Below are positions 24,816 through 33,268 of a stretch of DNA of 59,784 bases, one piece after another. How positions within the stretch are numbered: the first letter of the stretch is position 1; every line of letters begins with the position of its first letter. This DNA is from an uncultured Clostridia bacterium (GTDB taxonomy: Bacteria; Bacillota_A; Clostridia; Christensenellales; Borkfalkiaceae). Location of the stretch: contig CAKQXZ010000005.1 of NCBI GenBank assembly GCA_934292955.1, positions 1 through 59,784 of the forward strand, in the 5' to 3' direction. A program made the position numbers and the translations under genes. The notes beneath the pieces are model-generated. The model had not been told where the DNA came from, ran no database searches, and was given only the letters and a program-made list of their open reading frames with translations.

Positions 24816-26933
24816 TCACGCTCCTTCTTCGTCACGGTAAAGACCGTTTACGAAATAACTGTTTTGTTCTTTCAGTTCCTCCACACTCGCTTTTTCCGTT
24901 GCGTATTCTATATAGTCCATAAGCCCAACGTTCGTGCGGCTTGCCAAGTCGTTGAAATAGTCCGAAAAACAGTCGGTAGTGAAACGATCACGGTAAATTT
25001 TGTAGTTCATCAAGAAATACTTTTTATTTTCGGGCTTACCGTCCATCGTGCCGCGTTCCTTTTCTATTTTGACGATAGAATAGCCGTATTTGTTGTAAAT
25101 TCGGGCGTTGCGTTTCCACAGCCATGCGGTTACGGATTTCAGAATATGCACAAGCAAAGTATTGTCGCCGCGACGATAACGAAAATCGTAATATAAGGCT
25201 ATAAAGCGATTAAACGCTATTTCGGACACCATATCTTCTATCGTATAAAACGGCAATGCGAGTTTTGTATCCCCGGCAGAAACGATATTTACAATGTCGC
25301 AAAGGTCACGTGCGTCCGCACCCCAACTTTCGGGGCGTTGTTCGTCCGTGAACACCTTTATAAACGGAAAATTGTCTACCGTTACGGAATGCCTACACAT
25401 TTTGAGCCACGAATTGAACAGGTCGTTTTTCTGATTCGTTTCGTCGTTCTTTTTCTTTACTTCGCGTAGTTCAAGATTGTTGCCGCGTTCTTTGCCGATT
25501 TCCGTAATTGCCACAACGCCGAACTCAAAACTGCCTGCCTTCGGATTGTTTTCCATAACTTTTTTACCTAACCGCAATACATCGAAGTCCAAAATATGAG
25601 AATGTCTGCTACGTCGTTGTCCGTCCGAGAAAAAATCCAACGCCCACAGCGGGAAATTATCTTCCGACAGTAAACGGTTATCCGTTCGTATGGAGTAGTT
25701 CGCCACGATAAGACTTGTTTGCAAAGCGTAAATGAAAAACGCCTGCGCATACGTTTCCAATACGTCGAATAATTCGCTTATTTTTAATGCGTCGTCGTAT
25801 ATAAGACCGTATTTCTGACAGTCGTATCCGTATAACTGCCACATAGCATTGCCGTGTTTTTCGTATCGACTGCGTTTGAGTTTTACCCATTTTTTTACCG
25901 TTGCAAGGTTATATACCGTTCCGTATCCCATACACGCGGCAAGTTCTTTTTCAAAGCATATCCACGGGAAATACGGGAATTTCATACCCGCTTTCTGCAA
26001 TATCTCAAACGCCTTTTGTCTGAACATTACTTCTTGTGATAACGTCATATCCGTTATCATTGTAGTTTTTCGCTTACCCATACTTCCGCACGTCATTGAA
26101 ACGAGGGGCAACGCATTTATAAACCCACAATTCTTCGCTTCGCATTTGCGTAATTTGTTAAGCGCAACCTTTTTACGCCAACGCTCGAACAAAGCATAGC
26201 AGATAATAAGGAGCGACCACCACGGAAAGAACTTGAAAAACGGTTGCAGATCATAAACGAGTTTTACAAATTGCATATATATCGTATCGAAACGAAAAGA
26301 TACGGCAAAAAAGAAGTAATATGCAAAAAACTCTATCACAACGCTTGCAAGGTTTAAGTGAAAAATCCACATTATCACCCATAAAATCCATATCCACGAA
26401 TGCTCGCGCAGAAAGTCTATGTAACCGCGTATAACCCGCTTTGCCGGTTGATACGTTACAGCAGATATTTTCTTAAATACCCATAGCGGCACGGTGTCTT
26501 TGTTGTGTTTTGTATTACCGTTCGCATATAGCCGTTTTACTACAATTATCAGCACTATAACACATGGAAGCAGTATTGCTAAAATCTTCGTCCAAATGCT
26601 TGCGTTCATGCCTACCACAGACAGCCATGATAAGAGATTTTCTTTGCTGAAAAGCATTGAAAAATATCCCGTCGCGTTGACCTTAAATCTTTCAAAATCA
26701 GACGGTAAAACTATCGTCCATTCCATAATTTTCGAATAGTTCGTTACACTCGGTAACTCGCTCGGTTCAGTTCCGAATAACCCGCTGAAATAATACTTAA
26801 AACCGCCGTATAAGTCGATTATCGCCTCAAAACTCCTACAATAGGACTGTCTGAACGAGAATACTCCGAACAATAAAAATGTTGCAAAAAAACCTATCGT
26901 AAACCATATATTAAGTCGTCGTTGCCATTTCAT
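24816..26933 (-). CDS. Zot/pI-like membrane ATPase with atypical Walker A
   Basis: A 705-residue protein. The N-terminal 270 residues hold about five hydrophobic segments (near 9-26, 111-132, 178-211, 237-250). A P-loop NTPase domain follows with CGSMGKRKTT (about 281-290), a Walker A variant in which the glycine before Lys is Arg, and a Walker B-like VVAITEIGKERGN (near 480). Gene order and pairing with an HUH Rep suggest the pI/Zot assembly ATPase of filamentous phages, which extrudes virions through the membrane. Membrane segments before rather than after the ATPase are unusual. An FtsK/TcpA-like DNA pump is the alternative. The ATG overlaps the preceding tiny gene. Confidence 0.65.
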   Translation of the reverse strand: MKWQRRLNIWFTIGFFATFLLFGVFSFRQSYCRSFEAIIDLYGGFKYYFSGLFGTEPSELPSVTNYSKIMEWTIVLPSDFERFKVNATGYFSMLFSKENLLSWLSVVGMNASIWTKILAILLPCVIVLIIVVKRLYANGNTKHNKDTVPLWVFKKISAVTYQPAKRVIRGYIDFLREHSWIWILWVIMWIFHLNLASVVIEFFAYYFFFAVSFRFDTIYMQFVKLVYDLQPFFKFFPWWSLLIICYALFERWRKKVALNKLRKCEAKNCGFINALPLVSMTCGSMGKRKTTMITDMTLSQEVMFRQKAFEILQKAGMKFPYFPWICFEKELAACMGYGTVYNLATVKKWVKLKRSRYEKHGNAMWQLYGYDCQKYGLIYDDALKISELFDVLETYAQAFFIYALQTSLIVANYSIRTDNRLLSEDNFPLWALDFFSDGQRRSRHSHILDFDVLRLGKKVMENNPKAGSFEFGVVAITEIGKERGNNLELREVKKKNDETNQKNDLFNSWLKMCRHSVTVDNFPFIKVFTDEQRPESWGADARDLCDIVNIVSAGDTKLALPFYTIEDMVSEIAFNRFIALYYDFRYRRGDNTLLVHILKSVTAWLWKRNARIYNKYGYSIVKIEKERGTMDGKPENKKYFLMNYKIYRDRFTTDCFSDYFNDLASRTNVGLMDYIEYATEKASVEELKEQNSYFVNGLYRDEEGA

Positions 26934-27054
26934 AAACTACCCCCGTAATTGTGTTTTCGGACGGTATTTGTTTCGCCGTATAAACGAAATAACTTACCGC
27001 CAGAACTATAATGACAAGCGATAAAATCGCTATAATTCTCTTAAATGTTTTCAA
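26911..27054 (-). CDS. 47-residue single-span membrane peptide
   Basis: A short gene with a TTG start (27052-27054) preceded by a perfect AGGAGG at 8 nt. It encodes MKTFKRIIAI, a hydrophobic helix of about 18 residues, and a short polar tail. The 3' end overlaps the ATPase start by 23 bp. Size and topology fit a minor coat protein (pVI/pVII/pIX-like) or a small assembly factor. Confidence 0.65.
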   Translation of the reverse strand: MKTFKRIIAILSLVIIVLAVSYFVYTAKQIPSENTITGVVYEMATTT

Positions 27055-27123
27055 AATAAAACCTCCTTTATAATAGAAATAACGCCGACAGAATTTCTCC
27101 CGCCGGCGTCGTATGCTTTAGTC

Positions 27124-28560
27124 TTAATCGTCGTAATTTCCGTAGTCCGGCTCGTCAATCGTCGCTACAACTTTTTCGTAAATTTTCCGTTCTTTTCGTT
27201 CCTGTCGCTTTCGCTTGCAAGTCTTTCCGAGTGCAGCAATTCCTTTAACGGGCAACGTAATTAACCATACAATCGCTTGCAACACATACGGCAAAACAGG
27301 ATATAACAAAACGACGAGCAAAACAAGCATTAAAAGATACAACAATATTTTTCCGCGCTCGTTCAGATTTACGTCTATTTCCGTTTCGTTTGCGGGATCT
27401 TTTCCGCCCGTTTGTTTGTTGTCGATCACGCCGAGATTGTATGTAATTCCGTCCGTTTCAAACTTTAATCGAAGTATCGTTACGTCGCCCACAAGAGTTG
27501 AACGCGACGATGATGAACCATTGCCGCCGCTGTTAAGCGCATAACTCGTTTCGGTAAAACGAAGCACCCACTTTTTGCCTTTTAGTTCGGTAAGCGCATC
27601 GTCGGTCAATTTCGATGAAGTTTTTACGTCAATAACCGCACCGTGGTAAATATTTTCACGATCTTCACCCTTGATAAAGTCGTCAACCGTCTGAATTCTA
27701 TCCCACTTATACGTTCCCGCAAATAAGCCGTCGCCGGTATGTTCCACTTTGTCGGTATATTTGAGATAAGCATAATTATCTTTCTTATCCCCGAACGTTT
27801 CCCGCTCGCCTACACCTATCGCAAACAACCACGAGTATTCTTGCGTTGTATAATACACGTCCGCTTCCAAGAGTTTGTCTATGGGCTTGTCCGTGTTGAA
27901 TGCCACGAAATGACTGTCGCAAGCCCCCACATAAAATTTGAACCCGTCTTTATACCTTACGAACCCGACGAATTTATCCGTTATTACAATCGTTTCAATA
28001 TCCACGCAACTGACATACGATTTGCCGTTTATCTCTCCGAAACAATACTGCTTATTGACCGCATAATTTACTTCGGTAACGGTATTACCGCCGCTTGCTT
28101 GTTTATCTATGCTTTCGTCGAACGGACGGTAAATTGAACTGATAGCGTAGTATCTCACGCTTTCGTCCTTTACCGTAAGTCCTGCAACTTTGTATTTATA
28201 AAACACGCCGCTCGAGTTTAGTAATTCGAGTTTGTAATTGTAATACGAAATTTCGTCGTTGATCGTGGTTGAAATGTTGATAAACGACGCATTGAAGTCC
28301 TTGGCTTTACCGCTCGGCTGATAAACGTAAACAAAAAGTTCTTTATCCACACTTTCGGCAAGTTGAATGATTTGCAAAGAATAATCGTCGGCTTTGCTCG
28401 GATAATTGTCCGAACTGAACGACGTATCCCTACTTAAATCTTCCAATACATCGGTTGCCGTTTTATCTTCCGCAAAAGCCACATTTGCGGCGCTTTGCAT
28501 TCCCGTAAAGAAAATGCAAAGCGTTACGCATAAAACGGCTAATCGTTTGACAAATCTCAA
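27124..28560 (-). CDS. Secreted protein with C-terminal membrane helices (candidate pIII-like adsorption protein)
   Basis: A 478-residue protein: signal peptide (about 1-31, ending AFAED), a beta-rich extracellular domain (about 35-380), a hydrophobic stretch of one to two helices (about 405-440) and a basic cytoplasmic tail rich in Arg/Lys (KRKRQERKERK). An ectodomain held by a C-terminal helix is the layout of filamentous-phage pIII adsorption proteins. No sequence family recognised. The TTG start overlaps the preceding stop (TTGA), indicating coupled translation. Confidence 0.65.
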   Translation of the reverse strand: MRFVKRLAVLCVTLCIFFTGMQSAANVAFAEDKTATDVLEDLSRDTSFSSDNYPSKADDYSLQIIQLAESVDKELFVYVYQPSGKAKDFNASFINISTTINDEISYYNYKLELLNSSGVFYKYKVAGLTVKDESVRYYAISSIYRPFDESIDKQASGGNTVTEVNYAVNKQYCFGEINGKSYVSCVDIETIVITDKFVGFVRYKDGFKFYVGACDSHFVAFNTDKPIDKLLEADVYYTTQEYSWLFAIGVGERETFGDKKDNYAYLKYTDKVEHTGDGLFAGTYKWDRIQTVDDFIKGEDRENIYHGAVIDVKTSSKLTDDALTELKGKKWVLRFTETSYALNSGGNGSSSSRSTLVGDVTILRLKFETDGITYNLGVIDNKQTGGKDPANETEIDVNLNERGKILLYLLMLVLLVVLLYPVLPYVLQAIVWLITLPVKGIAALGKTCKRKRQERKERKIYEKVVATIDEPDYGNYDD

Positions 28561-29123
28561 ATAACCAACTCCGTCGGCTCTATTAGAATTTCCGCTTCCG
28601 GATTAGGCACTTTGAAACCTATCTTGACCGTGGCTTCGTCTGACGCGGCTTTAATTTCAAGCGTGAACATATCGCCGTCGGGTATTGCCGATCTGTCGAT
28701 TTCAATGTCTTTATCGGAATACTTACCCTTAAGAATGCCGTATAATGTTCCTTTCGGTTCGATACTGAATCCGTTGTCTTTCTTTACGATATTAAAACAA
28801 TCGGTATAATCTTTCATTGCCGAAAACTTTACTTCTTCTCCGCCCGCGATGAACGAAAAATCATAATCCGCTTTCGGAGTGATTTTTACGGAGTATTCTT
28901 TGCTTCCGTTCCCGATAAATATCAGTTTTACGTCGGTGGGTTTACCGCTTTCGAAAGTGTATCCGCCCGTAGACGACGCCACTCTTTCGTTGCCTATTTC
29001 CACATAGAAGTTTTTAGGCGTTTCGGTAAAACCGTTTGTGAGAAATATTACAAAACCGATTATAAGCGAAACGACAAGCAAAATCGCTATGTAAGAAATT
29101 GTTTTGATTAAACTGTTTTTCAT
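28557..29123 (-). CDS. Membrane-anchored beta-rich protein of the phage module
   Basis: A 188-residue protein with one N-terminal transmembrane helix (about 8-30) and an extracellular beta-rich domain of about 155 residues. No family recognised. I start it at the ATG at 29123 because the upstream GTG lies within the ribosome-site sequence. It lies 13 bp after the lipoprotein gene and overlaps the next gene by 4 bp. The topology suits a virion minor protein or an envelope assembly component. Confidence 0.65.
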   Translation of the reverse strand: MKNSLIKTISYIAILLVVSLIIGFVIFLTNGFTETPKNFYVEIGNERVASSTGGYTFESGKPTDVKLIFIGNGSKEYSVKITPKADYDFSFIAGGEEVKFSAMKDYTDCFNIVKKDNGFSIEPKGTLYGILKGKYSDKDIEIDRSAIPDGDMFTLEIKAASDEATVKIGFKVPNPEAEILIEPTELVI

Positions 29124-29136
29124 TGCCGTCACCGCC

Positions 29137-30690
29137 TTATATAAAGAATCTGATCGATTTCGTTGAACTTGCGCCGTCGGTTTTCACAACGATCGCAACC
29201 GAGAAATAGCACGACTTTACGAGTTCTATGTTTTCTTTTGACTTTTCGGCAAAATCCGTTCCGCCGACCATATCGAACTCATCTTCGAATACATATCTGT
29301 CGTAATACGTCGTTCCCCACATAGCGTCGTCTTGCTCGGACGATGAATAATAACCGTTCAGGTCTTTATCGCCCGTAGTTATGGTAAGAACTCCGTTTGA
29401 AATCGTAGCCGATGTGATAAACTGATCTACCAAAGAATTAAGACCTTTTTTGGTTATATCGTAAAAAGTCGTTGCGTCCGCAGACGCATATTCCCTACCG
29501 AAATATACACTTCCCGTTCCGGTTCTGACGGTAGAGAATGTCGGATTTTCCGCATTTTCGACCGAGAGATTAAACGTGTAAGTCTTTTTCGGCTGTAACT
29601 GATAAAACGTTCCGCGTTCGGCTGTCGTTGTAGGAGTCAGATCGGTCGTATAAGTGATAATCGGGCTCGGAACGTCCACAAAGAATAATTTTATCGTTTC
29701 GGAAAGCCCGCTCACTTCGTCTTTAACGGTTACATAAAAATAACAGGACTTGATCCATTCCACGTTTTGCTCGGCTTTCTTATCGTATTCGTCGTCCATA
29801 AGAAAATCAAACTCATCGACTTCGATATATCTGTCATAATATGTAGTTCCCCACATAGCGTCATCGAGTTGCGACGACGAATAAAAATCCTCGAGCTTTT
29901 TATCGCCTGTTTTTATCGTGAGCGTAGTACCGGAAACGGTTGCAGAAGTAATAAACTTATCCGTAAATTGATTTATGTCCTTTTTCGTTATATCGGTATA
30001 AGTCGTAACGTCCGGAGCACCGTATAACGTTCCGAAATTCACAGAGCCGCTTCCACCTTTCGTTACGGTAAATTTCGGCATCGCAACGCTGTTGAATACG
30101 TTTGAGAGATTTATATCGAACGTATGCGTTTTATTCGGATACACTTCGTAATATTCGCCGCGTTCCGCCGTCGTTTTTTTAACCGCTTTGCTTTGGACGG
30201 CAATGTCCGTCGCTTTACCGATAAACACGATATTGCAAGTTCCCTTTATTTTGCTATCCCTCGTCGTTGCGGATAATACAGCAGTATTTCCTATAAACGA
30301 TTTGAAGCAATCGACTCTTGCCGAAAGCGAACCGTCGCTATCAGGCGTTACGGAAAGATAATCGCTTATCTTCTGATTTTTTAACGTCGCGTTTGACGCC
30401 CACTCGACTTTCCAATCCACTTGCTGATTGCTTGCCGTTGTCGGTTGAATCGTTGCTTTCACGGCATAAGACGCCAATGCCGCCGAATCCGCCGAGTTTA
30501 ATCTGATCGGCGAAAATAACATATTTGCGTCATCTTCAAACGCTAAACCGTTGTTTTGTATCGTCGATCCTTCTTCCGTTTTTCCGCATGCCGCAAACAT
30601 CGTAAGAATACTCGTTATAAGCAGAATAAACGTGATAAGTGTGGCTATATGTCGATTAACGGCATATTCGCCGTATTTTGAGTTTTGCAT
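29137..30690 (-). CDS. Lipoprotein with Ig-like domain and internal duplication
   Basis: A 517-residue lipoprotein (lipobox FAAC, Cys35). Residues about 50-160 form an Ig-like (Big-type) domain with SDYLSVTPDSDGSLSARV, shared with the lipoprotein at 30945-32042. Two diverged copies of a unit of about 170 residues follow (near 172-340 and 352-515); both contain TTAERG, FITSAT, DDAMWGTTYYDRY and KSCYF. GGAGG precedes the ATG. Duplicated exposed modules suggest a receptor- or partner-binding surface protein, perhaps for host attachment or superinfection control. No enzyme signature is visible. Confidence 0.75.
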   Translation of the reverse strand: MQNSKYGEYAVNRHIATLITFILLITSILTMFAACGKTEEGSTIQNNGLAFEDDANMLFSPIRLNSADSAALASYAVKATIQPTTASNQQVDWKVEWASNATLKNQKISDYLSVTPDSDGSLSARVDCFKSFIGNTAVLSATTRDSKIKGTCNIVFIGKATDIAVQSKAVKKTTAERGEYYEVYPNKTHTFDINLSNVFNSVAMPKFTVTKGGSGSVNFGTLYGAPDVTTYTDITKKDINQFTDKFITSATVSGTTLTIKTGDKKLEDFYSSSQLDDAMWGTTYYDRYIEVDEFDFLMDDEYDKKAEQNVEWIKSCYFYVTVKDEVSGLSETIKLFFVDVPSPIITYTTDLTPTTTAERGTFYQLQPKKTYTFNLSVENAENPTFSTVRTGTGSVYFGREYASADATTFYDITKKGLNSLVDQFITSATISNGVLTITTGDKDLNGYYSSSEQDDAMWGTTYYDRYVFEDEFDMVGGTDFAEKSKENIELVKSCYFSVAIVVKTDGASSTKSIRFFI

Positions 30691-30722
30691 TTAATACCTC
30701 CAAAATTTATTTTTTTAGTTGA

Positions 30723-30746
30723 AAGGGGCTTAAAAAACAGCCCCTT
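30723..30746. other. Intergenic hairpin downstream of the 60-residue membrane protein gene
   Basis: AAGGGGCT and AGCCCCTT around an 8-nt loop. On the coding (minus) strand it is followed by A-rich rather than T-rich sequence, so it looks like an mRNA-stabilising or partial-terminator stem between two phage genes, as expected after a highly expressed coat gene. Confidence 0.5.
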
Positions 30747-30755
30747 CCTTTTTGG

Positions 30756-30938
30756 CTAAAAATCTATCGTCAACGTATCGACGATTATTTCTTTAACCGG
30801 AATTTCGTTATCCGCAGGAGACCATACTTTCTTGGCAAGGAAGGCAAACGCTCCGCTTGCCAGAACGACTACGGACAGCGACATTACCACCGTAATTATG
30901 TTGCGAAGAACACTTCGCCCTGCCATAGATTTTCTCAT
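30756..30938 (-). CDS. 60-residue membrane protein (candidate coat protein)
   Basis: A short protein with a basic N-terminus (MRKSMAGRSVLRN), one hydrophobic helix (about 14-34) and an acidic C-terminal part (NEIPVKEIIVDTLTIDF). It lies 6 bp after the preceding lipoprotein stop and is followed by a stable hairpin. Size and position fit the major or a minor coat protein of a filamentous phage. Classic major coats, however, have the acidic part before the helix and basic residues after it, so the assignment is tentative. No strong ribosome site is visible; coupling to the upstream gene is likely. Confidence 0.6.
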   Translation of the reverse strand: MRKSMAGRSVLRNIITVVMSLSVVVLASGAFAFLAKKVWSPADNEIPVKEIIVDTLTIDF

Positions 30939-30944
30939 AATCTA

Positions 30945-32042
30945 TTACCATACAATGGTTCCCGGAGTTACGGTTACGCCGGTTACGGGGATATAATGTC
31001 CGCTTGCCGCAAACATAAGCGAGAAATCTTTGGATATATCCTGATAACTTACGTTAGAAGCGTTAAGCATATCCGATTTTACCGTAACGGTTGCAAAAGC
31101 AGTGGTAGGATTAGCCTTTATCCACGAATCCACCGCTACCATGCAAGCGTTCAGAACGCCTTCGGTCAATTTGTTTTTGGTTGCGGTCGAGTTGTCTTTC
31201 GTAAGCATCAAACCTGCCATAGTAGAGAAATCGTATGCGGTTTTGTCCACTGCGGAAGCCGTTCTCATACAATCTTCCCACACGGTTTTGTATTCGGTTG
31301 CAAGCAAGGTCTTTACACCGTCAACGAAAGAGTCGTTGAACTTGATTTTGCTCGTAATCTTTTCCGTGCCCGCTACCGTATAATCCGAAAAAGCGGAAGT
31401 ATGACCTATAGTGTATGCCGCGCTGTCGCTCGTATTACCAAGCCCGCCTATTACGATATTGTTAAAGTCAACCGACGCGCCGCCTTTTACAAGATTTGCG
31501 GAAGAAATAGCCGTAACCTTTCTGTTGTAATCGCAGACGATCGTCGCCTTTACAGCCGCATTTGCTCTCGACGTTACCGTAACGACAATCTTTTCGCCGA
31601 ACGCTTTAAGGTTTTTAACCGTCGCTTTAAGCGAACCGTCTGAATCGGGTGTTACCGTAACGTAATCGCTAACGTTTTTACCGCTTGCCCACGCGGAACT
31701 TGCATTCTGGAACGCAACGCTCCAATCAACTGCCTTGTTCGTGGCGTTTTCGGGAGTAATAGTTGCCGTTACTTCCAGTTCGCTTTCTTCCAAAAGCCCG
31801 TTAGCGGACGTCGTTCTTACTGCCGTTAGTTTTATATTCGGCGTATTTACTATGTCGTAATCCACGTCGTCGACATTATCCATTTCACCGATAATATCGT
31901 CGATAATCGGCTTATACGCCGACTTTTGCGAAGAATCGTCGTTTTTATTACCGCATGCCACAAGTCCGAAAACACTTCCGACTACAGCTGCTATACAAAG
32001 CGTTCCGCTCATAAGAATTTTGAAAAGTTTATTGTTTTTCAT
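30945..32042 (-). CDS. Lipoprotein with Ig-like domain in the phage module
   Basis: A 365-residue lipoprotein (lipobox LVAC, Cys30) with an acidic linker rich in Asp, then an Ig-like domain (about 70-170) with ENATNKAVDW and SDYVTVTPDSDGSLKATV, closely similar to the first domain of the lipoprotein at 29137-30690. A less recognisable C-terminal domain of about 190 residues follows. AGAGAGG precedes the ATG. A strong hairpin lies between this gene and the small protein gene before it. Role unknown; a surface or virion-associated adhesin is the simplest idea. Confidence 0.75.
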   Translation of the reverse strand: MKNNKLFKILMSGTLCIAAVVGSVFGLVACGNKNDDSSQKSAYKPIIDDIIGEMDNVDDVDYDIVNTPNIKLTAVRTTSANGLLEESELEVTATITPENATNKAVDWSVAFQNASSAWASGKNVSDYVTVTPDSDGSLKATVKNLKAFGEKIVVTVTSRANAAVKATIVCDYNRKVTAISSANLVKGGASVDFNNIVIGGLGNTSDSAAYTIGHTSAFSDYTVAGTEKITSKIKFNDSFVDGVKTLLATEYKTVWEDCMRTASAVDKTAYDFSTMAGLMLTKDNSTATKNKLTEGVLNACMVAVDSWIKANPTTAFATVTVKSDMLNASNVSYQDISKDFSLMFAASGHYIPVTGVTVTPGTIVW

Positions 32043-32070
32043 TTCGTTTTACCTCTCTTTTTTATTTTTA

Positions 32071-32100
32071 CGGGGTTTCATTAGTTATAACGAAACCCCG
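32071..32100. other. Intergenic hairpin upstream of the Ig-domain lipoprotein
   Basis: CGGGGTTTC and its exact complement around a 12-nt loop, in the 68-bp gap between the gene ending at 32111 and the lipoprotein start at 32042. On the minus strand A-rich sequence follows, so it is probably an mRNA structure rather than a full terminator. Confidence 0.5.
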
Positions 32101-32110
32101 CGCCTTGCTT

Positions 32111-32452
32111 TTATCTCAAAAGCATATTAAGGAAACTTTTATCCGACGCTCTTGCGGGTTTAATCGGACATTCGTAAACGGTTCCGTCTTCGTCATAGGA
32201 ACGCACGGCATAAGTGTTGCCTTTTACGACTTTACCGTGATCGTCTTTCATTTCATAGGGTTTGATAACGAGTTCGGCTTCCATTTCGCCGTCGAATACG
32301 ATATCCAAAACGGTATAGCCGCCTTTGTCGGGCGGAACAACTCCGGCTTTGACATCTCTGCCCCTTACGTTACCCTTAATGAAGTAGGAAAAATATTCCT
32401 TACCGTTGCTTTCAAAAGTTTCTCTTTCAACCTTGACTTTGTTGTTTTCCAT
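32111..32452 (-). CDS. Small beta-rich protein, candidate phage ssDNA-binding protein
   Basis: A 113-residue cytosolic protein with alternating strands (EYFSYFIKGNVRGRDVKAGV, GYTVLDIVFDG, EAELVIKPYEM) and a charged Lys/Asp-rich surface. Size, beta content and position between a small basic protein gene and the virion-type genes match the pV-like ssDNA-binding protein of filamentous phages, which coats the single-stranded genome before assembly. The family is not certain from motifs alone. AAGGAG precedes the ATG. Confidence 0.6.
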   Translation of the reverse strand: MENNKVKVERETFESNGKEYFSYFIKGNVRGRDVKAGVVPPDKGGYTVLDIVFDGEMEAELVIKPYEMKDDHGKVVKGNTYAVRSYDEDGTVYECPIKPARASDKSFLNMLLR

Positions 32453-32457
32453 AATTT

Positions 32458-32757
32458 TTAGTTCTCCTTTTTATTTGGTCTTTTGCGAGATATTGCTCGC
32501 GCTTCTTCTTTGGTCTTGCCTTCCGCAAGTGCATTTTTATACTTATACAGCCCGGCGTGATCGCTCTGACACTGCAAATATCCCGAACGGATACCCGCCT
32601 CGAAGTCGGTGAGATTCTTCCCTACTTTCTTACCATAGGTATGAACTCTCGCTTTTCTATCTTTCGCATAACCTTGCGCACGCTTGGACGGGATAGACCA
32701 TCTGCGCTCGTTGTTCCTATCCGCAGCCGGCGCAGCAGTAGTTTCTTTCTTTGCCAC
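32458..32757 (-). CDS. Small basic protein of the phage module
   Basis: A 99-residue, strongly basic soluble protein with a GTG start 9 nt after AGGAGG. It contains KRAQGYAKDRKARVHTYGKK, a helical middle and a C-terminal EARAISRKRPNKKEN tail. The charge suggests nucleic-acid binding. Its end lies 5 bp before the next gene, so the two are one translational unit. I do not recognise the family. It could help replication or packaging of phage DNA. Confidence 0.65.
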   Translation of the reverse strand: MAKKETTAAPAADRNNERRWSIPSKRAQGYAKDRKARVHTYGKKVGKNLTDFEAGIRSGYLQCQSDHAGLYKYKNALAEGKTKEEARAISRKRPNKKEN

Positions 32758-33022
32758 TTAAAGTGTCCTCCTGATTGTTAAATTGATTTTCCCGTATCGC
32801 CGATAGAACAGCGTTTGCAGGACTTACGTCTTATAGGGTTTCTCACTCCGTACAGCCCGCTATTCAGTTGTAAATATGGTAACGAACGCCGTTATTTTTC
32901 TTTGAAACGATACGTTTCGGGCGATATTTCTTGTCGGTGAGCGGCCGCTCTTACACTTGCAAGTACCGCGCGAAATCATCGGTTTCTGTTATATTTTCTG
33001 ACGTTCGGTTTACCCGATAGGG
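32758..33022. other. 265-bp gap with three closely spaced palindromes
   Basis: No convincing gene. The gap contains GAAACG-ATA-CGTTTC (32904-32918), the perfect 12-bp palindrome GAGCGGCCGCTC (32939-32950) and ACTTGCAAGT (32955-32964). A 39-codon minus-strand frame (MISRGTCKCK...) is open here but lacks a good ribosome site. The palindromes may be an operator or a second replication or packaging signal of the phage module. Confidence 0.45.
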
Positions 33023-33268
33023 TTAATCTATATACGTTCTGCCGTACATAGTGCTTGGAATACGCTTGCCGTCGATATGCTTGCGATCGGCGAAAACAAG
33101 TTCGTATTCATGATCGCGCTTTTTCGTGCGACGGTAAAAAGTATCGTGACTTAACACAACGTTATCTTCAACCTCACTGCACTTGATACCAACGACTTGT
33201 TTTACAATGTAATTCTTTGTGCGATATACGTTCATTGCGTCTATCACAAAGTCAGGCACTTGGTTCAT
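33023..33268 (-). CDS. Small hypothetical protein after the phage regulator
   Basis: An 81-residue soluble protein, basic in its middle (FYRRTKKRDHEYELVFADRK). GGAGG lies before the ATG, and the start overlaps the stop of the DeoR-type regulator by 4 bp. The position directly after the regulator suggests a co-regulator or an early phage protein. No family recognised. Confidence 0.65.
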   Translation of the reverse strand: MNQVPDFVIDAMNVYRTKNYIVKQVVGIKCSEVEDNVVLSHDTFYRRTKKRDHEYELVFADRKHIDGKRIPSTMYGRTYID

